A stretch of 64,000 bases of DNA from Glaciihabitans tibetensis (GTDB lineage Bacteria; Actinomycetota; Actinomycetes; Actinomycetales; Microbacteriaceae). The stretch covers positions 186,001 through 250,000 of the forward strand of contig NZ_PVTL01000001.1 of NCBI RefSeq assembly GCF_003003265.1. The letters run 5' to 3'. The position numbers were made by a program, and so were the translations under genes. Under the pieces are notes generated by a model. That model was not told the origin of the DNA. It searched no databases and saw only the letters and a list, made by a program, of their open reading frames with translations. Of this stretch, positions 41,935 through 51,456 are shown piece after piece; within the stretch, counting starts at the first letter, position 1; the number at the start of each line of letters is the position of its first letter.

Positions 41935-42969
41935 ATGATCGACGACGACCAGGTGGTCAACCGCACCCTCGTCGATGGTCGTTCGATCGCCTGGTCATCG
42001 TTCGGTTCGGGACCGCCGCTCTTGCTCGGGGGTTGGTGGTCCAGCCACCTCGGGCTGGACTGGCGCAATGCCGCGTTCCGTCGTTTTATTCTGCCGCTCG
42101 CAGAGCACCGCACCGTGATTCGGTACGACCGCGCCGGCACTGGCCTGTCCGATCGATCGGCCGCGCCGGACAGCCGTCCCGAGTGGGAGGTGGAGACGAT
42201 CTCGGCGGTGCTGGATAGCGCCGGGCTTGGTCCGGCCGACGTCATGGGTGTCTCGTTCGCGGCGCCCGCCGCGATCGCCTTCGCGGCGGAGTACCCGCAC
42301 CGGGTGGAGCGTCTCGTCGTGTTCGCCGGATACGCCTCCGGCGCGGCGCTGGCACCGCTCGAAGCGCGCACCTCCATCCAGACGATCGTGGGCGCGCACT
42401 GGGGGATCGGATCGAGGATGATCGCCGACTTTTTCCTCCCCGAAAGCAACCAGTCTGACCGTGCCGCATTCGCGATATCCCAACGTCGTTCAATGTCGGC
42501 GCGGGACGCGTGCACCCTGCTGTCGGCCGCCTACGCCGTCGATATCCGGCCCACCCTGTCGAAACTTCGCAGTCCGACACTGCTCCTGCACCGGCGCGGA
42601 GACCGGGCCATCCCCTTCGTACAAGGACGCGCGCTCGCAGCTCGCATCGGTGGCTCGCGCTTCGTGCCTCTCGACGGGCTGAATCACCTGCCGTGGCACG
42701 GGGAAACCGACGAGGTCATGAGCGCGCTGTTCGAGTTTGGCGGGGTGTCGCGGGCGGGCGGCAGCGGCGGCAGGATTCACAGCCTCACCGCGCGCGAACG
42801 CGACGTGATCCGGCTGATTGCGCTTGGACTCACCGACCAGCAGATTGCGGGGGAACTCGTGATGAGTACCCACACCGCGCATCGCCACGTCGCGAACGTC
42901 CGGCGCAAGCTCGGAGTCAATTCGCGGGCGGCGGCCGTCGCCTGGGCCGCGCAGCACGGGCTGGTGTGA
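41935..42969 (+). CDS. Alpha/beta-hydrolase fused to a LuxR-type DNA-binding domain
   Basis: This 344-residue protein has an N-terminal alpha/beta hydrolase domain (about 1-265): YDRAGTGLSDRS, nucleophile S107 in GVSFAAPAAI, an acid in LLLHRRGDRAIPF and a His in LDGLNHLPWHG. The triad looks intact but the nucleophile elbow is G-x-S-x-A rather than G-x-S-x-G. The C-terminal LuxR HTH is LTARERDVIRLIALGLTDQQIAGELVMSTHTAHRHVANVRRKLGV. The hydrolase part may sense or cleave a small ligand. It could regulate benE. Confidence 0.88.
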   Translation: MIDDDQVVNRTLVDGRSIAWSSFGSGPPLLLGGWWSSHLGLDWRNAAFRRFILPLAEHRTVIRYDRAGTGLSDRSAAPDSRPEWEVETISAVLDSAGLGPADVMGVSFAAPAAIAFAAEYPHRVERLVVFAGYASGAALAPLEARTSIQTIVGAHWGIGSRMIADFFLPESNQSDRAAFAISQRRSMSARDACTLLSAAYAVDIRPTLSKLRSPTLLLHRRGDRAIPFVQGRALAARIGGSRFVPLDGLNHLPWHGETDEVMSALFEFGGVSRAGGSGGRIHSLTARERDVIRLIALGLTDQQIAGELVMSTHTAHRHVANVRRKLGVNSRAAAVAWAAQHGLV

Positions 42970-42996
42970 TCGGCGCGTCGGCGTAGCCGCGCGGCT

Positions 42997-45027
42997 TCAG
43001 CCCGTGAGCCCGCGGCGAATGAGGAGCGGATCGATCGCGGCGTCGCGGCCCCGGAAATCGCGGAAGGCCTCGAGGGGGTTCACCGACCCGCCCACGCCGA
43101 GCACGCGCGTGCGGAACCGGTCACCGTTGGCCCGCGTCAGCCCGCCATTGTCGGAGAACCATTCGACGGTGTCTGCGTCGAGCACCTCGCTCCAAATATA
43201 CGAGTAGTAGCCAGCGTCGTAGCCGCCCGAGAAGGTGTGCGCGAAGTACGTGCTGGAGTAGCGCGGAGGAACCGCGGGGTTGTCGAGACCAAAGTCCGCG
43301 AGGGCGGCCGCCTCAAACGCTGCGACGTCCGTTATCTCGGTATCACGGGCGATGGTATGCCAGGCCTGGTCCAGTAGCGCCGCGGTGAGGTATTCGCTGG
43401 TGGCGAAGCCTTCGTTGAAGGAGGCAGAAGCCTGCAGCTTCTCCACTATCTCCTGAGGCATCACCTCTCCGGTCTCGAAATGCACTGCGTAATTCGCGAG
43501 CACTTCGGGCCACAGCATCCACATCTCGTTCACCTGGCTGGGAAACTCCACGAAGTCACGGAACACGTTGGTTCCGGCGAACTTGGGGAAGGTGACCCGG
43601 GCGAAGAGTCCGTGCAGCGCGTGACCAAACTCGTGGAAAAGGGTGGTCACCTCGTCGTAGCTGAGGAGCGTCGGCTGGCCAGCGGCCGGCTTCGGTACGT
43701 TGAGATTGTTGGTGACGATCACGGGATGGCCGAGCAGCGTGGACTGCGAAACCAGCGAGTTCATCCACGCACCGCCGCGCTTCGAATCGCGGGTGTACAG
43801 GTCAAGCGTGTACAACCCGACAATGCTGCCGTCTTCGTCGCGCACCTCGAACACCCGCACGTCGGGGTGGTAGGCAACGAGGTCGGGGCGCTCGGTGAAA
43901 CTCACACCGTAGAGCCGCGCCGCCGCGAAGAAAACCCCGTCGCGCAGCACTCGTTCTGCTTCGAAATAGGGCCGCATCTCGGCGGTGTCGACGTCGTAGC
44001 GCGCCTTGCGCACCTTCTCGGTGTAGAACGCCCAGTCCCAGGCTTCCAGCGCGAACGCGTCGCCGACCTGCTGCTGAAGGTCAGCCTGCTCGATCCTGGC
44101 GTTCCGTGCGGCCGCGGGCGCGAGCGTGCGCAGCATGGTGTCCACGGCCTCCGGCGTTCGTGCGGTCTCGTCAGCGGTCACCAGGGCGGCGTGGTTGGCG
44201 AACCCGAGCAACGCGGCACGTTCCGCGCGCAGCCGGGTGATCTCCAGCACGAGTTGCCGGTTGTCGTTGTCGCCGCCGTGGATCCCCCTCGACCGGGAGG
44301 CCGTCATGATCCGTTCCCGAAGCGCTCGGTTTGTCAGGGATGACAGAAACGGATGCCCCGTGGGCAGCACCAGGGTGATCAGGTACTTGCCGGCCAAACC
44401 CCGTTCCTCGGCGGCCTGCGCAGCCGCGGAAATTTCTCCGGCGCCGAGACCGTCCAGTTCGGCGATGTCATCCACCACAACGGCCCGGTCGTTGGTGTCC
44501 GCGAGGAGATTCTTCTCGAAGCGTGTGGTGAGCGTCGACAGCCGCAGGTTGTACGAGGTGAGGGCCGCTTTGCTGCGCGCATCAAGCCCGGCGCCCGCCT
44601 GGCTGAACTCGGTGAAGTAACGCTCCACGAGGTAGCGGGTCTCGGCGTCGAGCCTGAGGTCGTTGCGTCGCTCATACAGTGATGCGACCCGCGCGAACAG
44701 CGCCGGGTTTAGGCGGATGGCGTCAGAATGGGCCGCCAGCAGCGGCGCGATCTCTTCCTCGAGCGCATTCGTGAAGTCGGTGCTGTCAGCGGAGGACTTG
44801 TTGAAGAAGACCGTAGCCACCCGCGAAAGCAGCTGCCCGGCGCGTTCGAGCGGCAGAAGCGTGTTGTCGACGGTTGCCTCCGCGGGGTTGGCGGTCACCT
44901 CGGCGACTTCCCGGAGGTGTTCGGCCATGCCGTCGAGAAATGCCGGGCGGTAATGCTCGTCGGCGATGTCGGCGAACGGGGGAAGCCCGAACGGCGCGGG
45001 GAACGGAGTCGCGAAGGGATTGCCCAT
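42997..45027 (-). CDS. dcp: M3-family peptidyl-dipeptidase
   Basis: From the ATG at 45027 (MGNPFATPFPAPFGLPPF) the protein has 676 residues, the length of Dcp and oligopeptidase A. The zinc motif is HEFGHALHG in VTTLFHEFGHAL, and the third ligand lies in FVEFPSQVNEMWM. SSTYFAHTFSGGYDAGYYSYIWSEVLDADT near the C-terminus is the M3 substrate-binding Tyr/His region. It is cytosolic and degrades oligopeptides. It starts 4 bases after a small gene stop, in an operon with valS. Confidence 0.93.
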   Translation of the reverse strand: MGNPFATPFPAPFGLPPFADIADEHYRPAFLDGMAEHLREVAEVTANPAEATVDNTLLPLERAGQLLSRVATVFFNKSSADSTDFTNALEEEIAPLLAAHSDAIRLNPALFARVASLYERRNDLRLDAETRYLVERYFTEFSQAGAGLDARSKAALTSYNLRLSTLTTRFEKNLLADTNDRAVVVDDIAELDGLGAGEISAAAQAAEERGLAGKYLITLVLPTGHPFLSSLTNRALRERIMTASRSRGIHGGDNDNRQLVLEITRLRAERAALLGFANHAALVTADETARTPEAVDTMLRTLAPAAARNARIEQADLQQQVGDAFALEAWDWAFYTEKVRKARYDVDTAEMRPYFEAERVLRDGVFFAAARLYGVSFTERPDLVAYHPDVRVFEVRDEDGSIVGLYTLDLYTRDSKRGGAWMNSLVSQSTLLGHPVIVTNNLNVPKPAAGQPTLLSYDEVTTLFHEFGHALHGLFARVTFPKFAGTNVFRDFVEFPSQVNEMWMLWPEVLANYAVHFETGEVMPQEIVEKLQASASFNEGFATSEYLTAALLDQAWHTIARDTEITDVAAFEAAALADFGLDNPAVPPRYSSTYFAHTFSGGYDAGYYSYIWSEVLDADTVEWFSDNGGLTRANGDRFRTRVLGVGGSVNPLEAFRDFRGRDAAIDPLLIRRGLTG

Positions 45028-45031
45028 GCCG

Positions 45032-45262
45032 TTAGTCCTCGGTCGGATGAATGGTGACGGCGCCGTCGGCGTCCACCCTGATGGTGGTGCCGTCGTCGAG
45101 TTCAACCACCGGGCGGCGCTCCAGCCAGGTCAGGGTCCAACGCCACTGGCTGACGTCGACGCCTTCCAGATCGCCCTCGACGGCGGTGATGGCCGAGATC
45201 ACGTCAGGGGACAACGTCGCTGGTGCGGCGGTTCCGACGACCCAGCGGGTTCCGAGCTGCAT
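45032..45262 (-). CDS. Small conserved protein between valS and dcp
   Basis: This 76-residue protein begins MQLGTRWVVGTAAPATLSPDVISAITAVEGDLEGVDVSQWRWTLTWLERRPVVELDDGTTIRVDADGAVTIHPTED. It is acidic and soluble, with Trp-rich strands. Its ATG overlaps the valS stop (ATGA), and dcp follows at 4 bases, so the three form an operon. I do not recognise a function. Similar short proteins follow valS in related genomes. Confidence 0.75.
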   Translation of the reverse strand: MQLGTRWVVGTAAPATLSPDVISAITAVEGDLEGVDVSQWRWTLTWLERRPVVELDDGTTIRVDADGAVTIHPTED

Positions 45263-47844
45263 CACTGAACCTCGACCTGTTCTGCGAGCACGATGTGTGT
45301 CACGGACACCGCGTCGGCTTCGACAAACTCGACCGTCGCTATGCGCCCGACAGCCTGCAGATCGTCGATAGCCAGCTGAAGCTGCGCCGGCCCGCTGATT
45401 GTGGCGGACACAACCTCGGTCTTCTGCGATGCCTTCGCATCCGTCTTCGCGCGTCGGATGCTGATGAGCGCCTCGCTCACGAGGGGCAGCAGCCCGGTGG
45501 GTTCGGCGGCTGCCGAAACAACGGGCCACTCCGACGTGTGGATAGAACCGTCATGGGTCCAGCTCCAGACTTCCTCCGTGGCGAACGGGATGAACGGGGC
45601 GAACAGGCGAAGCAGCACATCGATGGCGTGACGCAGCGTCGCGGTGGCTGAAGCCTGCCCCTCCGGGGTGCCGGCGCCATACGCGCGCTCCTTGACCAAC
45701 TCGAGGTAGTCGTCGCAGAACGTCCAGAAGAACTGCTCGGCGGCTTCGAGTGCCTTGGCGTGGTCGAACTCGTCGAACGCCTTCGTGGCTGTGGCGACGA
45801 CGCGGTTGAGTTCGGCCAGCAGGTCGATGTCGAGCGGGGCAGTTCTGCCCGCGGCATCCACCTCGGCGGTCGGGAACGAGTACACAAACTTCGCGGCGTT
45901 CAACACCTTGATCGCGAGGCGGCGGCCGATCTTGATCTGCTTGGGGTTCTGCGGGTCGAAGGCGGCGTCGGTACCCAGGCGGCTCGAGGCAGCCCAGTAG
46001 CGCACGGCGTCGGAGCCGTGAGTTTCGAGCATCGCGGCGGGGGTCACCACGTTGCCCTTGGACTTCGACATTTTCTTGCGGTCGGGGTCGACGATGAAGC
46101 CGGAGATTCCGGCGTTTTTCCACGGCACCGTGCCGTGCTCGAGTTCCGACCGGAGGACCGTCGAGAAGAGCCAGGTGCGGATGATGTCCTGGCCCTGGCT
46201 GCGCAGCGAGTACGGGAAGACAAGGTCGAACAGCTCGGGGTCGCGTTCCCAGCCTCCCGCGATCTGCGGGGTCAGCGACGAGGTGGCCCAGGTGTCCATG
46301 ATGTCTACCTCACCGGCGAATCCGCCGGGTACCCCGCGCTGCGATTCGTCGTAACCGGGCGCGGTCTCCGATGCCGGGTCGACGGGCAGCGAGTCCTCGC
46401 TCGGCACAATGGGCGTGCCCTTGTTTCCCTCGGCATCGAGCTCGTACCACACGGGAATCGGCACACCGAAGAAGCGCTGGCGGGAGATCAGCCAGTCGCC
46501 CGTGAGCCCGCCGACCCAGTTTTCGTAACGGGTGCGCATGTGGTCGGGGGTGAAGTTGATCTCGCGACCGTCCGCGATGAGTTTTTCGCGAAGCGCGACA
46601 TCCCGCGCCCCATTTCTGATGTACCACTGGCGGGTCGAGATGATCTCCAGGGGCTTATCGCCCTTTTCGAAGAACTTGACCGAGTGGGAGATCGGCTTCG
46701 GGTCGCCGATCATTTCACCACTCGCCTGGAGCAGCTCCACAACGGTCTTCTTTGCGCTGAACACGGTCTTGCCCGCGAGCTGCGCATACGCGGCGGTTGC
46801 CTGCTCGGTCACGATCACGTCGGGGGCGTCGGCGACGATGCGGCCGTCGGATCCGATGATGGTGCGGTTGGGCAGGTCGAGTTCGCGCCACCAGATCACA
46901 TCGGTCACGTCACCGAATGTGCAGATCATCGCGATTCCTGAGCCCTTCTCCTTCTGGGCGAGGTGATGGGCGACAACGGGAACCTCGACACCGAACAGCG
47001 GAGTCGTCACCATGGTGCCGAACAGGTGCTGGTAGCGCTCGTCGTCGGGGTGCGCAACGAGGGCGACGCAGGCGGGCAGAAGCTCAGGGCGGGTTGTTTC
47101 GATGTGGATGTCGGTGCTCGAGCCATCGTCGGCCGGAACCGTGCGGAATGCCAGGCGGTGATACGCCGCAGGCATCTCCTTGTCCTCGAGTTCGGCCTGC
47201 GCGACGGCGGTGCGGAAGGTGATGTCCCAGAGTGTCGGTGCATCGGCCTGGTATGCCTCGCCCCGGGCGAGGTTGCGGAGGAAGGCACGCTGGGCCGCGG
47301 TCTGGGCCTCGTCGCCAATCGTGCGGTAGGACTGGGTCCAGTCGACGCTGAGGCCGAGCGTGCGCCAGACGTCCTCGAACTGCTTCTCGTCTTCGACGGT
47401 GAGGCGCTCGCACAGTTCGATGAAGTTGCGGCGCGAGATCGGCAGCTGGTCGGCGGCCTTGCTGCTGGCGTTGTCGCCACCTTCGAGCGGGGGAACAAAC
47501 GCGGGGTCATACGGCAGCGTCGGGTCTACGCGCACACCGTAGTAGTTCTGAACGCGGCGCTCGGTCGGGAGGCCATTGTCGTCCCACCCCATCGGGTAGA
47601 AGATCGTCTTGCCGCGCATTCGCTGGTAGCGGGTAACGAGGTCCATGTGGGTGTAGCTGAAAACGTGCCCGATGTGCAGGCTTCCGGAGGCCGTCGGCGG
47701 CGGGGTGTCGACCGAGAAGATGTTCTCGCGAGTCGCATTCTGCCGGTCGAACAGGTAGGTTCCCTGCTCTTCCCACGATTGGCCCCACTTCGTCTCAAGG
47801 CCTTCGAGGGCGGGTTTTTCGGGCATCGACGCAGGCGTAGACAT
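45262..47844 (-). CDS. valS: Valyl-tRNA synthetase
   Basis: This 860-residue class Ia synthetase has the HIGH motif in GSLHIGHVFSYTH, the KMSKS loop in RKKMSKSKGNVVTPAAML, an editing domain (TTRPELLPACVALVAHPDD), the anticodon-binding helices, and a short C-terminal region with IRRAKTDAKASQKTEV. It charges tRNA-Val in the cytoplasm. The order clpX...valS is common in actinobacteria. It is coupled to the small gene downstream by an ATGA overlap. Confidence 0.96.
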   Translation of the reverse strand: MSTPASMPEKPALEGLETKWGQSWEEQGTYLFDRQNATRENIFSVDTPPPTASGSLHIGHVFSYTHMDLVTRYQRMRGKTIFYPMGWDDNGLPTERRVQNYYGVRVDPTLPYDPAFVPPLEGGDNASSKAADQLPISRRNFIELCERLTVEDEKQFEDVWRTLGLSVDWTQSYRTIGDEAQTAAQRAFLRNLARGEAYQADAPTLWDITFRTAVAQAELEDKEMPAAYHRLAFRTVPADDGSSTDIHIETTRPELLPACVALVAHPDDERYQHLFGTMVTTPLFGVEVPVVAHHLAQKEKGSGIAMICTFGDVTDVIWWRELDLPNRTIIGSDGRIVADAPDVIVTEQATAAYAQLAGKTVFSAKKTVVELLQASGEMIGDPKPISHSVKFFEKGDKPLEIISTRQWYIRNGARDVALREKLIADGREINFTPDHMRTRYENWVGGLTGDWLISRQRFFGVPIPVWYELDAEGNKGTPIVPSEDSLPVDPASETAPGYDESQRGVPGGFAGEVDIMDTWATSSLTPQIAGGWERDPELFDLVFPYSLRSQGQDIIRTWLFSTVLRSELEHGTVPWKNAGISGFIVDPDRKKMSKSKGNVVTPAAMLETHGSDAVRYWAASSRLGTDAAFDPQNPKQIKIGRRLAIKVLNAAKFVYSFPTAEVDAAGRTAPLDIDLLAELNRVVATATKAFDEFDHAKALEAAEQFFWTFCDDYLELVKERAYGAGTPEGQASATATLRHAIDVLLRLFAPFIPFATEEVWSWTHDGSIHTSEWPVVSAAAEPTGLLPLVSEALISIRRAKTDAKASQKTEVVSATISGPAQLQLAIDDLQAVGRIATVEFVEADAVSVTHIVLAEQVEVQ

Positions 47845-47949
47845 GGTTCTCCGGAATCTATATGTGCGGCACCGAGTCAGATGGTGGGGTGCCTGAGTGT
47901 GGGAAGTGCTCCCATGGTATCCGACGGGCAGGGTTGGGCTTTGGCCGGG

Positions 47950-48816
47950 TCAGTCGCCTAGCGCGCGGTTGAGCGTCACCGTGCGGTGAGTCAGCACACC
48001 GTCGCCATTGTCGAGCGTGACCGTAAAGGTCTCCGTTTCGAGACTGCAGTCGTACAACGTCGAGTAGGTGCCGCTCGGGTCGACATCGGCATCTGGGTTG
48101 GCCTTCGCATCGTCGGTGCCAATGCCAAACCATGCCTGCGCTGCTCCGGTGCTCGTCCAGGCGAAGTCGACCGGCTGCTGCGATTCGGCGTCGTTGCAGA
48201 GAACGGGAGCGCCGTCTTCTGGCGAGAACGCGGTGAAGGTCGCGGCAGACGCTGCTGGCGGTGCCGTTGCGGTTGGGGTGCTCGTGGCGGACGGTGCGGG
48301 TGTTGGCGACGGAGTGGAAGACTCCGTGGGGCTGGGCGTCGGCGAGCTCGGCGTCGTGGACGGTGCGGGCGTTGGCGTCGCGCTCACCGATGCGGTGGGG
48401 CTGTCCACGGGCACGGGAGTGTCGTCGTTGCTGGTCAGCATGATGATGAGCACGATGAGCGCGATGACCAGCGCTGCTCCAATCGCAATAAGGGTGATCA
48501 GCAGCGCGCGTGAGCGTCCCGGGGGTGTGCTCTCCGGGTTCGCGACGGGATCCGGGCCAAGGGGCGGGGGCGGGGTGGCCGATGCTGCCACTCCAGCCAC
48601 CGGGATGTACTCGGTTGCTGCGTCCGAACCGGGCGCGGCCGCAGAGTCACGAGGGGGCGTCGCACCCATCCGTTCGGTCGGGGCGTCCCCGGGTTGCGAC
48701 GGCGTGGCTCCGATCCGTTCGGTCGGTGTGTCCGCCGGTTGCTGGGGCATGCGCCTCGTCGGAGCGTCCCCGTCGTTTGTGTTGTACGCCTCGGTTGGTG
48801 TCTCGTCGTCGCTCAT
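47950..48816 (-). CDS. Single-pass membrane protein with Pro/Ser/Thr linker and extracellular domain
   Basis: This 288-residue protein has a cytoplasmic N-terminus with repeats of DAPTERMGATP type (about 18-55) and a Pro/Ala-rich segment, then one membrane helix (LLITLIAIGAALVIALIVLIIML, about 103-125). A Pro/Ser/Thr spacer of about 65 residues follows. The C-terminal domain of about 85 residues contains two Cys (VLCNDAE and LYDCSLE), likely a disulfide-bonded beta sandwich. It lies next to a similar protein gene. Function is unknown; a cell-envelope role is inferred. Confidence 0.78.
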   Translation of the reverse strand: MSDDETPTEAYNTNDGDAPTRRMPQQPADTPTERIGATPSQPGDAPTERMGATPPRDSAAAPGSDAATEYIPVAGVAASATPPPPLGPDPVANPESTPPGRSRALLITLIAIGAALVIALIVLIIMLTSNDDTPVPVDSPTASVSATPTPAPSTTPSSPTPSPTESSTPSPTPAPSATSTPTATAPPAASAATFTAFSPEDGAPVLCNDAESQQPVDFAWTSTGAAQAWFGIGTDDAKANPDADVDPSGTYSTLYDCSLETETFTVTLDNGDGVLTHRTVTLNRALGD

Positions 48817-48862
48817 AGCTGTTCCCGTCGGTCTCGTTGAGCCTATTGGTTCATGGACTCGA

Positions 48863-49768
48863 TTATGGGATTGTCAGGGGCAGCTCAAGCGGCGTCTCTG
48901 GCGGAGTTGAGGTTGGCGGCGCGGACGGCGAGGTGCTGGGTGTCGGCGAGGCCGACGGAGAGGGTGCGACAGGCGGCGTCTCGACTACCGGCGGCGCGGG
49001 GTCAGGGGAGGGTGCTGGTGCCGGTGCCGGTGCTGGTGCTGGCGCAGGTGCGGGAGCCGGTGCTGGCGCTGGAGCGACGCTCGGAGCAGCCGACGGGCGG
49101 GCGGGCGCGGTTGCAGACGGTGTTGCCGTCGGAGTGGCGGAGGGGGTGGGCATGCGGCTGGGCGTGGTTTTCGGTGTCGGCGAACTCGACTGCGACGGTT
49201 GCGGTGCGGCGGGGTCGTCCGGTGTTGTTCCTCGCACAAACAGGATCGACAGTAGCGCCACAATCGTGACGAACAGCGCGGCTCCTACCGACACCAGGAT
49301 GATCATCGTTCGGGACCAGCTGCCCGGAGAGTCAGAATCCACCGCGTCGCCGCCGTCGTTTCCTCCTCCGCCGTCGTTTCCTCCGCCGTCGTTTCCTCCA
49401 CCGTCACCGAATCCGGCACCGGCTGCCGACCCGGCCAACGGGTAGGTCATCAGCGGGTCAATATTCGTGTCGTTTGCGGCGCTGTAGGCCAGCGCGTTCA
49501 CAATGGATGTCGCCCCGAGATGCTCCGGTTCCTGATCAACAACGGGATCCAACTCGGGTTCGGACTCCGGCCCGACATCCGTTGACGACGCCGTGTCGAT
49601 CGGGGAGGCGCCGAACGCGGTGGTGGCGGCGTCTGGCTCCACTGGCTGAGATACCGGTTCGGAGGCACCGCGGAGAAGATCCTCAAAGGTCCACTCGTTC
49701 GACCCACCCGAGCCCGAGTGCGACCCGCCCGCTGGCACGGCCGGTTCGGGTTTGGTGTCGTCGGTCAT
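48863..49768 (-). CDS. Proline/alanine-rich single-pass membrane protein
   Basis: From the ATG at 49768 (MTDDTKPEPAVPAGGSH) the protein has 301 residues. It has an acidic N-terminal region with a Gly/Asn/Asp repeat (GGGNDGG), a membrane helix (MIILVSVGAALFVTIVALLSILFV, about 165-188), and a long Pro/Ala/Ser/Thr C-terminus ending ETPLELPLTIP. It looks like the adjacent gene's product but without the C-terminal Cys domain. The nearly uniform PA repeats are coded by hexanucleotide repeats. Function is unknown. Confidence 0.75.
   Translation of the reverse strand: MTDDTKPEPAVPAGGSHSGSGGSNEWTFEDLLRGASEPVSQPVEPDAATTAFGASPIDTASSTDVGPESEPELDPVVDQEPEHLGATSIVNALAYSAANDTNIDPLMTYPLAGSAAGAGFGDGGGNDGGGNDGGGGNDGGDAVDSDSPGSWSRTMIILVSVGAALFVTIVALLSILFVRGTTPDDPAAPQPSQSSSPTPKTTPSRMPTPSATPTATPSATAPARPSAAPSVAPAPAPAPAPAPAPAPAPAPAPSPDPAPPVVETPPVAPSPSASPTPSTSPSAPPTSTPPETPLELPLTIP
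49012..49077. repeat. Hexanucleotide (GGTGCT/GGTGCC-type) tandem repeats coding Pro-Ala
   Basis: About eleven near-identical 6-bp units of the GGTGCT type (CCA/GCA-rich on the coding minus strand) encode a run of Pro-Ala dipeptides. Confidence 0.8.
49346..49415. repeat. Short tandem repeats coding Gly-Asn-Asp-rich stretch
   Basis: Repeats of CCGTCGTTTCCTC-type units (about 12-15 bp) code GGGNDGGGNDGGGGNDGG on the minus strand. Confidence 0.75.
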
Positions 49769-49869
49769 CGTTTGTCTCCGGCCTCCCCGCAGCCAGTCCG
49801 CGAGCGGCCACAGTTTATCCGGTGCGGGTCTTCGCCGAAAAATCCTGTGGTAGCTCGGTGAACTCGACT

Positions 49870-51456
49870 TCAATCCAGCCGAAGAACGCTGTCGCTCATG
49901 TGCGCGATCACATCAGTGTCGTGGGAGATGAACAGATAACTCAATCCGCGGTCACGCTGCAGGGCATCGAGCAGGTCGAGGATCTGGGCCTGGATCGTCA
50001 CGTCGAGAGCCGACACGGGTTCGTCGAGGATGAGCACCCGGGGCTCGGCGGCCAGCGCCCGCGCGATCGCCACGCGTTGGCGCTGCCCTCCGGACAAACT
50101 GTGCGGACGGCGTTCGGCGATGTTCGAGGCGAGCCCTACGCTGTCGAGCAGCTCGGTCACGCGGGTGGTCCGCCCCGCGCGGGACGGGGATGCCCCGTCG
50201 CGCTGCACGGCGTCGGCCAGAATCGCGCGAACCGTTGACCGCGGATCGAACGACCCGAGCGGGTCTTGGTAGATGGCGCCGATCAGCGCCCGGTCGGCGC
50301 GACGGAGCTTTTCTGGAGTGCTCGACCACGGCTTTCCAAGCAGGCGCAGCTCGCCCGAGTCCGGCTGCTGCAGCCCCAGTGCGATGCGGGCGAGCGTGGT
50401 CTTTCCCGAGCCGGACGGCCCGACCAGCCCCAGCGTTGTGCCCACGGGAAGGGCAAACGAGACGTTCTGCAGAACCGGGCGGGACCGATCCCGACCGCTC
50501 GAGAACGCGACCGACAGGTCTGTAGCCTCCAGCGCCAGAGCGGGACGCGGCTCTGGTGCGGACGCTGTCCGGTCGCCCGTGCGGGTCGAAGGCAAGCTCT
50601 CGCGAGCGGTCGGCCCGCTGAGCAGGAGCTGGTGCCGCGGCTTGTTCGCGGGGGACGCCGCGAGAAGCTGGCGCGTGTACGGATGCTGCGGGTTGTGCAG
50701 CACCGCGGAGGTGTCGCCCTCCTCCACGATGCGGCCGTCCTTCATCACCGCGACCCGGTCGGCGATCGCGGCGACCGCGGTGAGGTCATGGCTGATCAGG
50801 AGCACGGCGGTGCCTGCCGTGGCCTGGTCGGCGATGAGGCGCAGCACCCCGTCCCGCACCTGCGAGTCCAGCGCGGTAGTCGGTTCGTCGGCGATCAGGA
50901 TCCGAGGGCCTGCCGCGAGCGCCGCCGCGATCAGTACGCGCTGGCGCAGCCCACCGCTGAGCTCGCCCGAGCGTTGGCCGACCCGAGTTTCGGGATCGGG
51001 GATGCCGGACTGGGTGAGCAGCTGGAGCACACGTGCCCTGCGGTCGGTCGGGCTCAGGCGGGTGTGCAGGCGAAGCGCGTCATCCACCTCACGACCTATC
51101 AAGCGCAGCGGATCGAGCGAGACGAGCGCGTCCTGGCTGATCGACCCGACGACGGCGCCGCGCATCCTCTCCAGCCTGCGCTCGCTGAGGCCGAGCAGGG
51201 AGAGACCGTTCACCTCCAGGGTGTCGGCGCTGACCTGGGCACCCGCACCGGCGAGGCCCACGAGCGATCGTGCCGTCACGCTCTTGCCCGAACCCGATTC
51301 GCCGACCAGGGCGAGGCACTCGCCCGCGGCGATGGTGAGGGTGATGTTGTCGACGGCGGGGGAGTCGGCGCCTGCGAAGCGGACGGTCAGCCCGTCGATC
51401 CGCACGAGCGGCGCGGCGCCCACGCGCGCCGCACTGTAAATCGCCTCGACGCTCAC
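49870..51456 (-). CDS. Fused dual ATPase of a peptide/nickel-type ABC importer
   Basis: This 528-residue protein starts at a GTG overlapping the upstream permease stop (GTGA). It joins two ABC modules: the first with Walker A GESGSGKSV (about 52-60), signature LSGGLRQRV and ILIADEPTTALDSQ, and the second with GPSGSGKTT, LSGGQRQRV and LILDEPVSALDV. This is the DppD-DppF arrangement fused in one chain. It powers the two permeases encoded just upstream. No helices or signals are seen. Confidence 0.93.
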   Translation of the reverse strand: MSVEAIYSAARVGAAPLVRIDGLTVRFAGADSPAVDNITLTIAAGECLALVGESGSGKSVTARSLVGLAGAGAQVSADTLEVNGLSLLGLSERRLERMRGAVVGSISQDALVSLDPLRLIGREVDDALRLHTRLSPTDRRARVLQLLTQSGIPDPETRVGQRSGELSGGLRQRVLIAAALAAGPRILIADEPTTALDSQVRDGVLRLIADQATAGTAVLLISHDLTAVAAIADRVAVMKDGRIVEEGDTSAVLHNPQHPYTRQLLAASPANKPRHQLLLSGPTARESLPSTRTGDRTASAPEPRPALALEATDLSVAFSSGRDRSRPVLQNVSFALPVGTTLGLVGPSGSGKTTLARIALGLQQPDSGELRLLGKPWSSTPEKLRRADRALIGAIYQDPLGSFDPRSTVRAILADAVQRDGASPSRAGRTTRVTELLDSVGLASNIAERRPHSLSGGQRQRVAIARALAAEPRVLILDEPVSALDVTIQAQILDLLDALQRDRGLSYLFISHDTDVIAHMSDSVLRLD

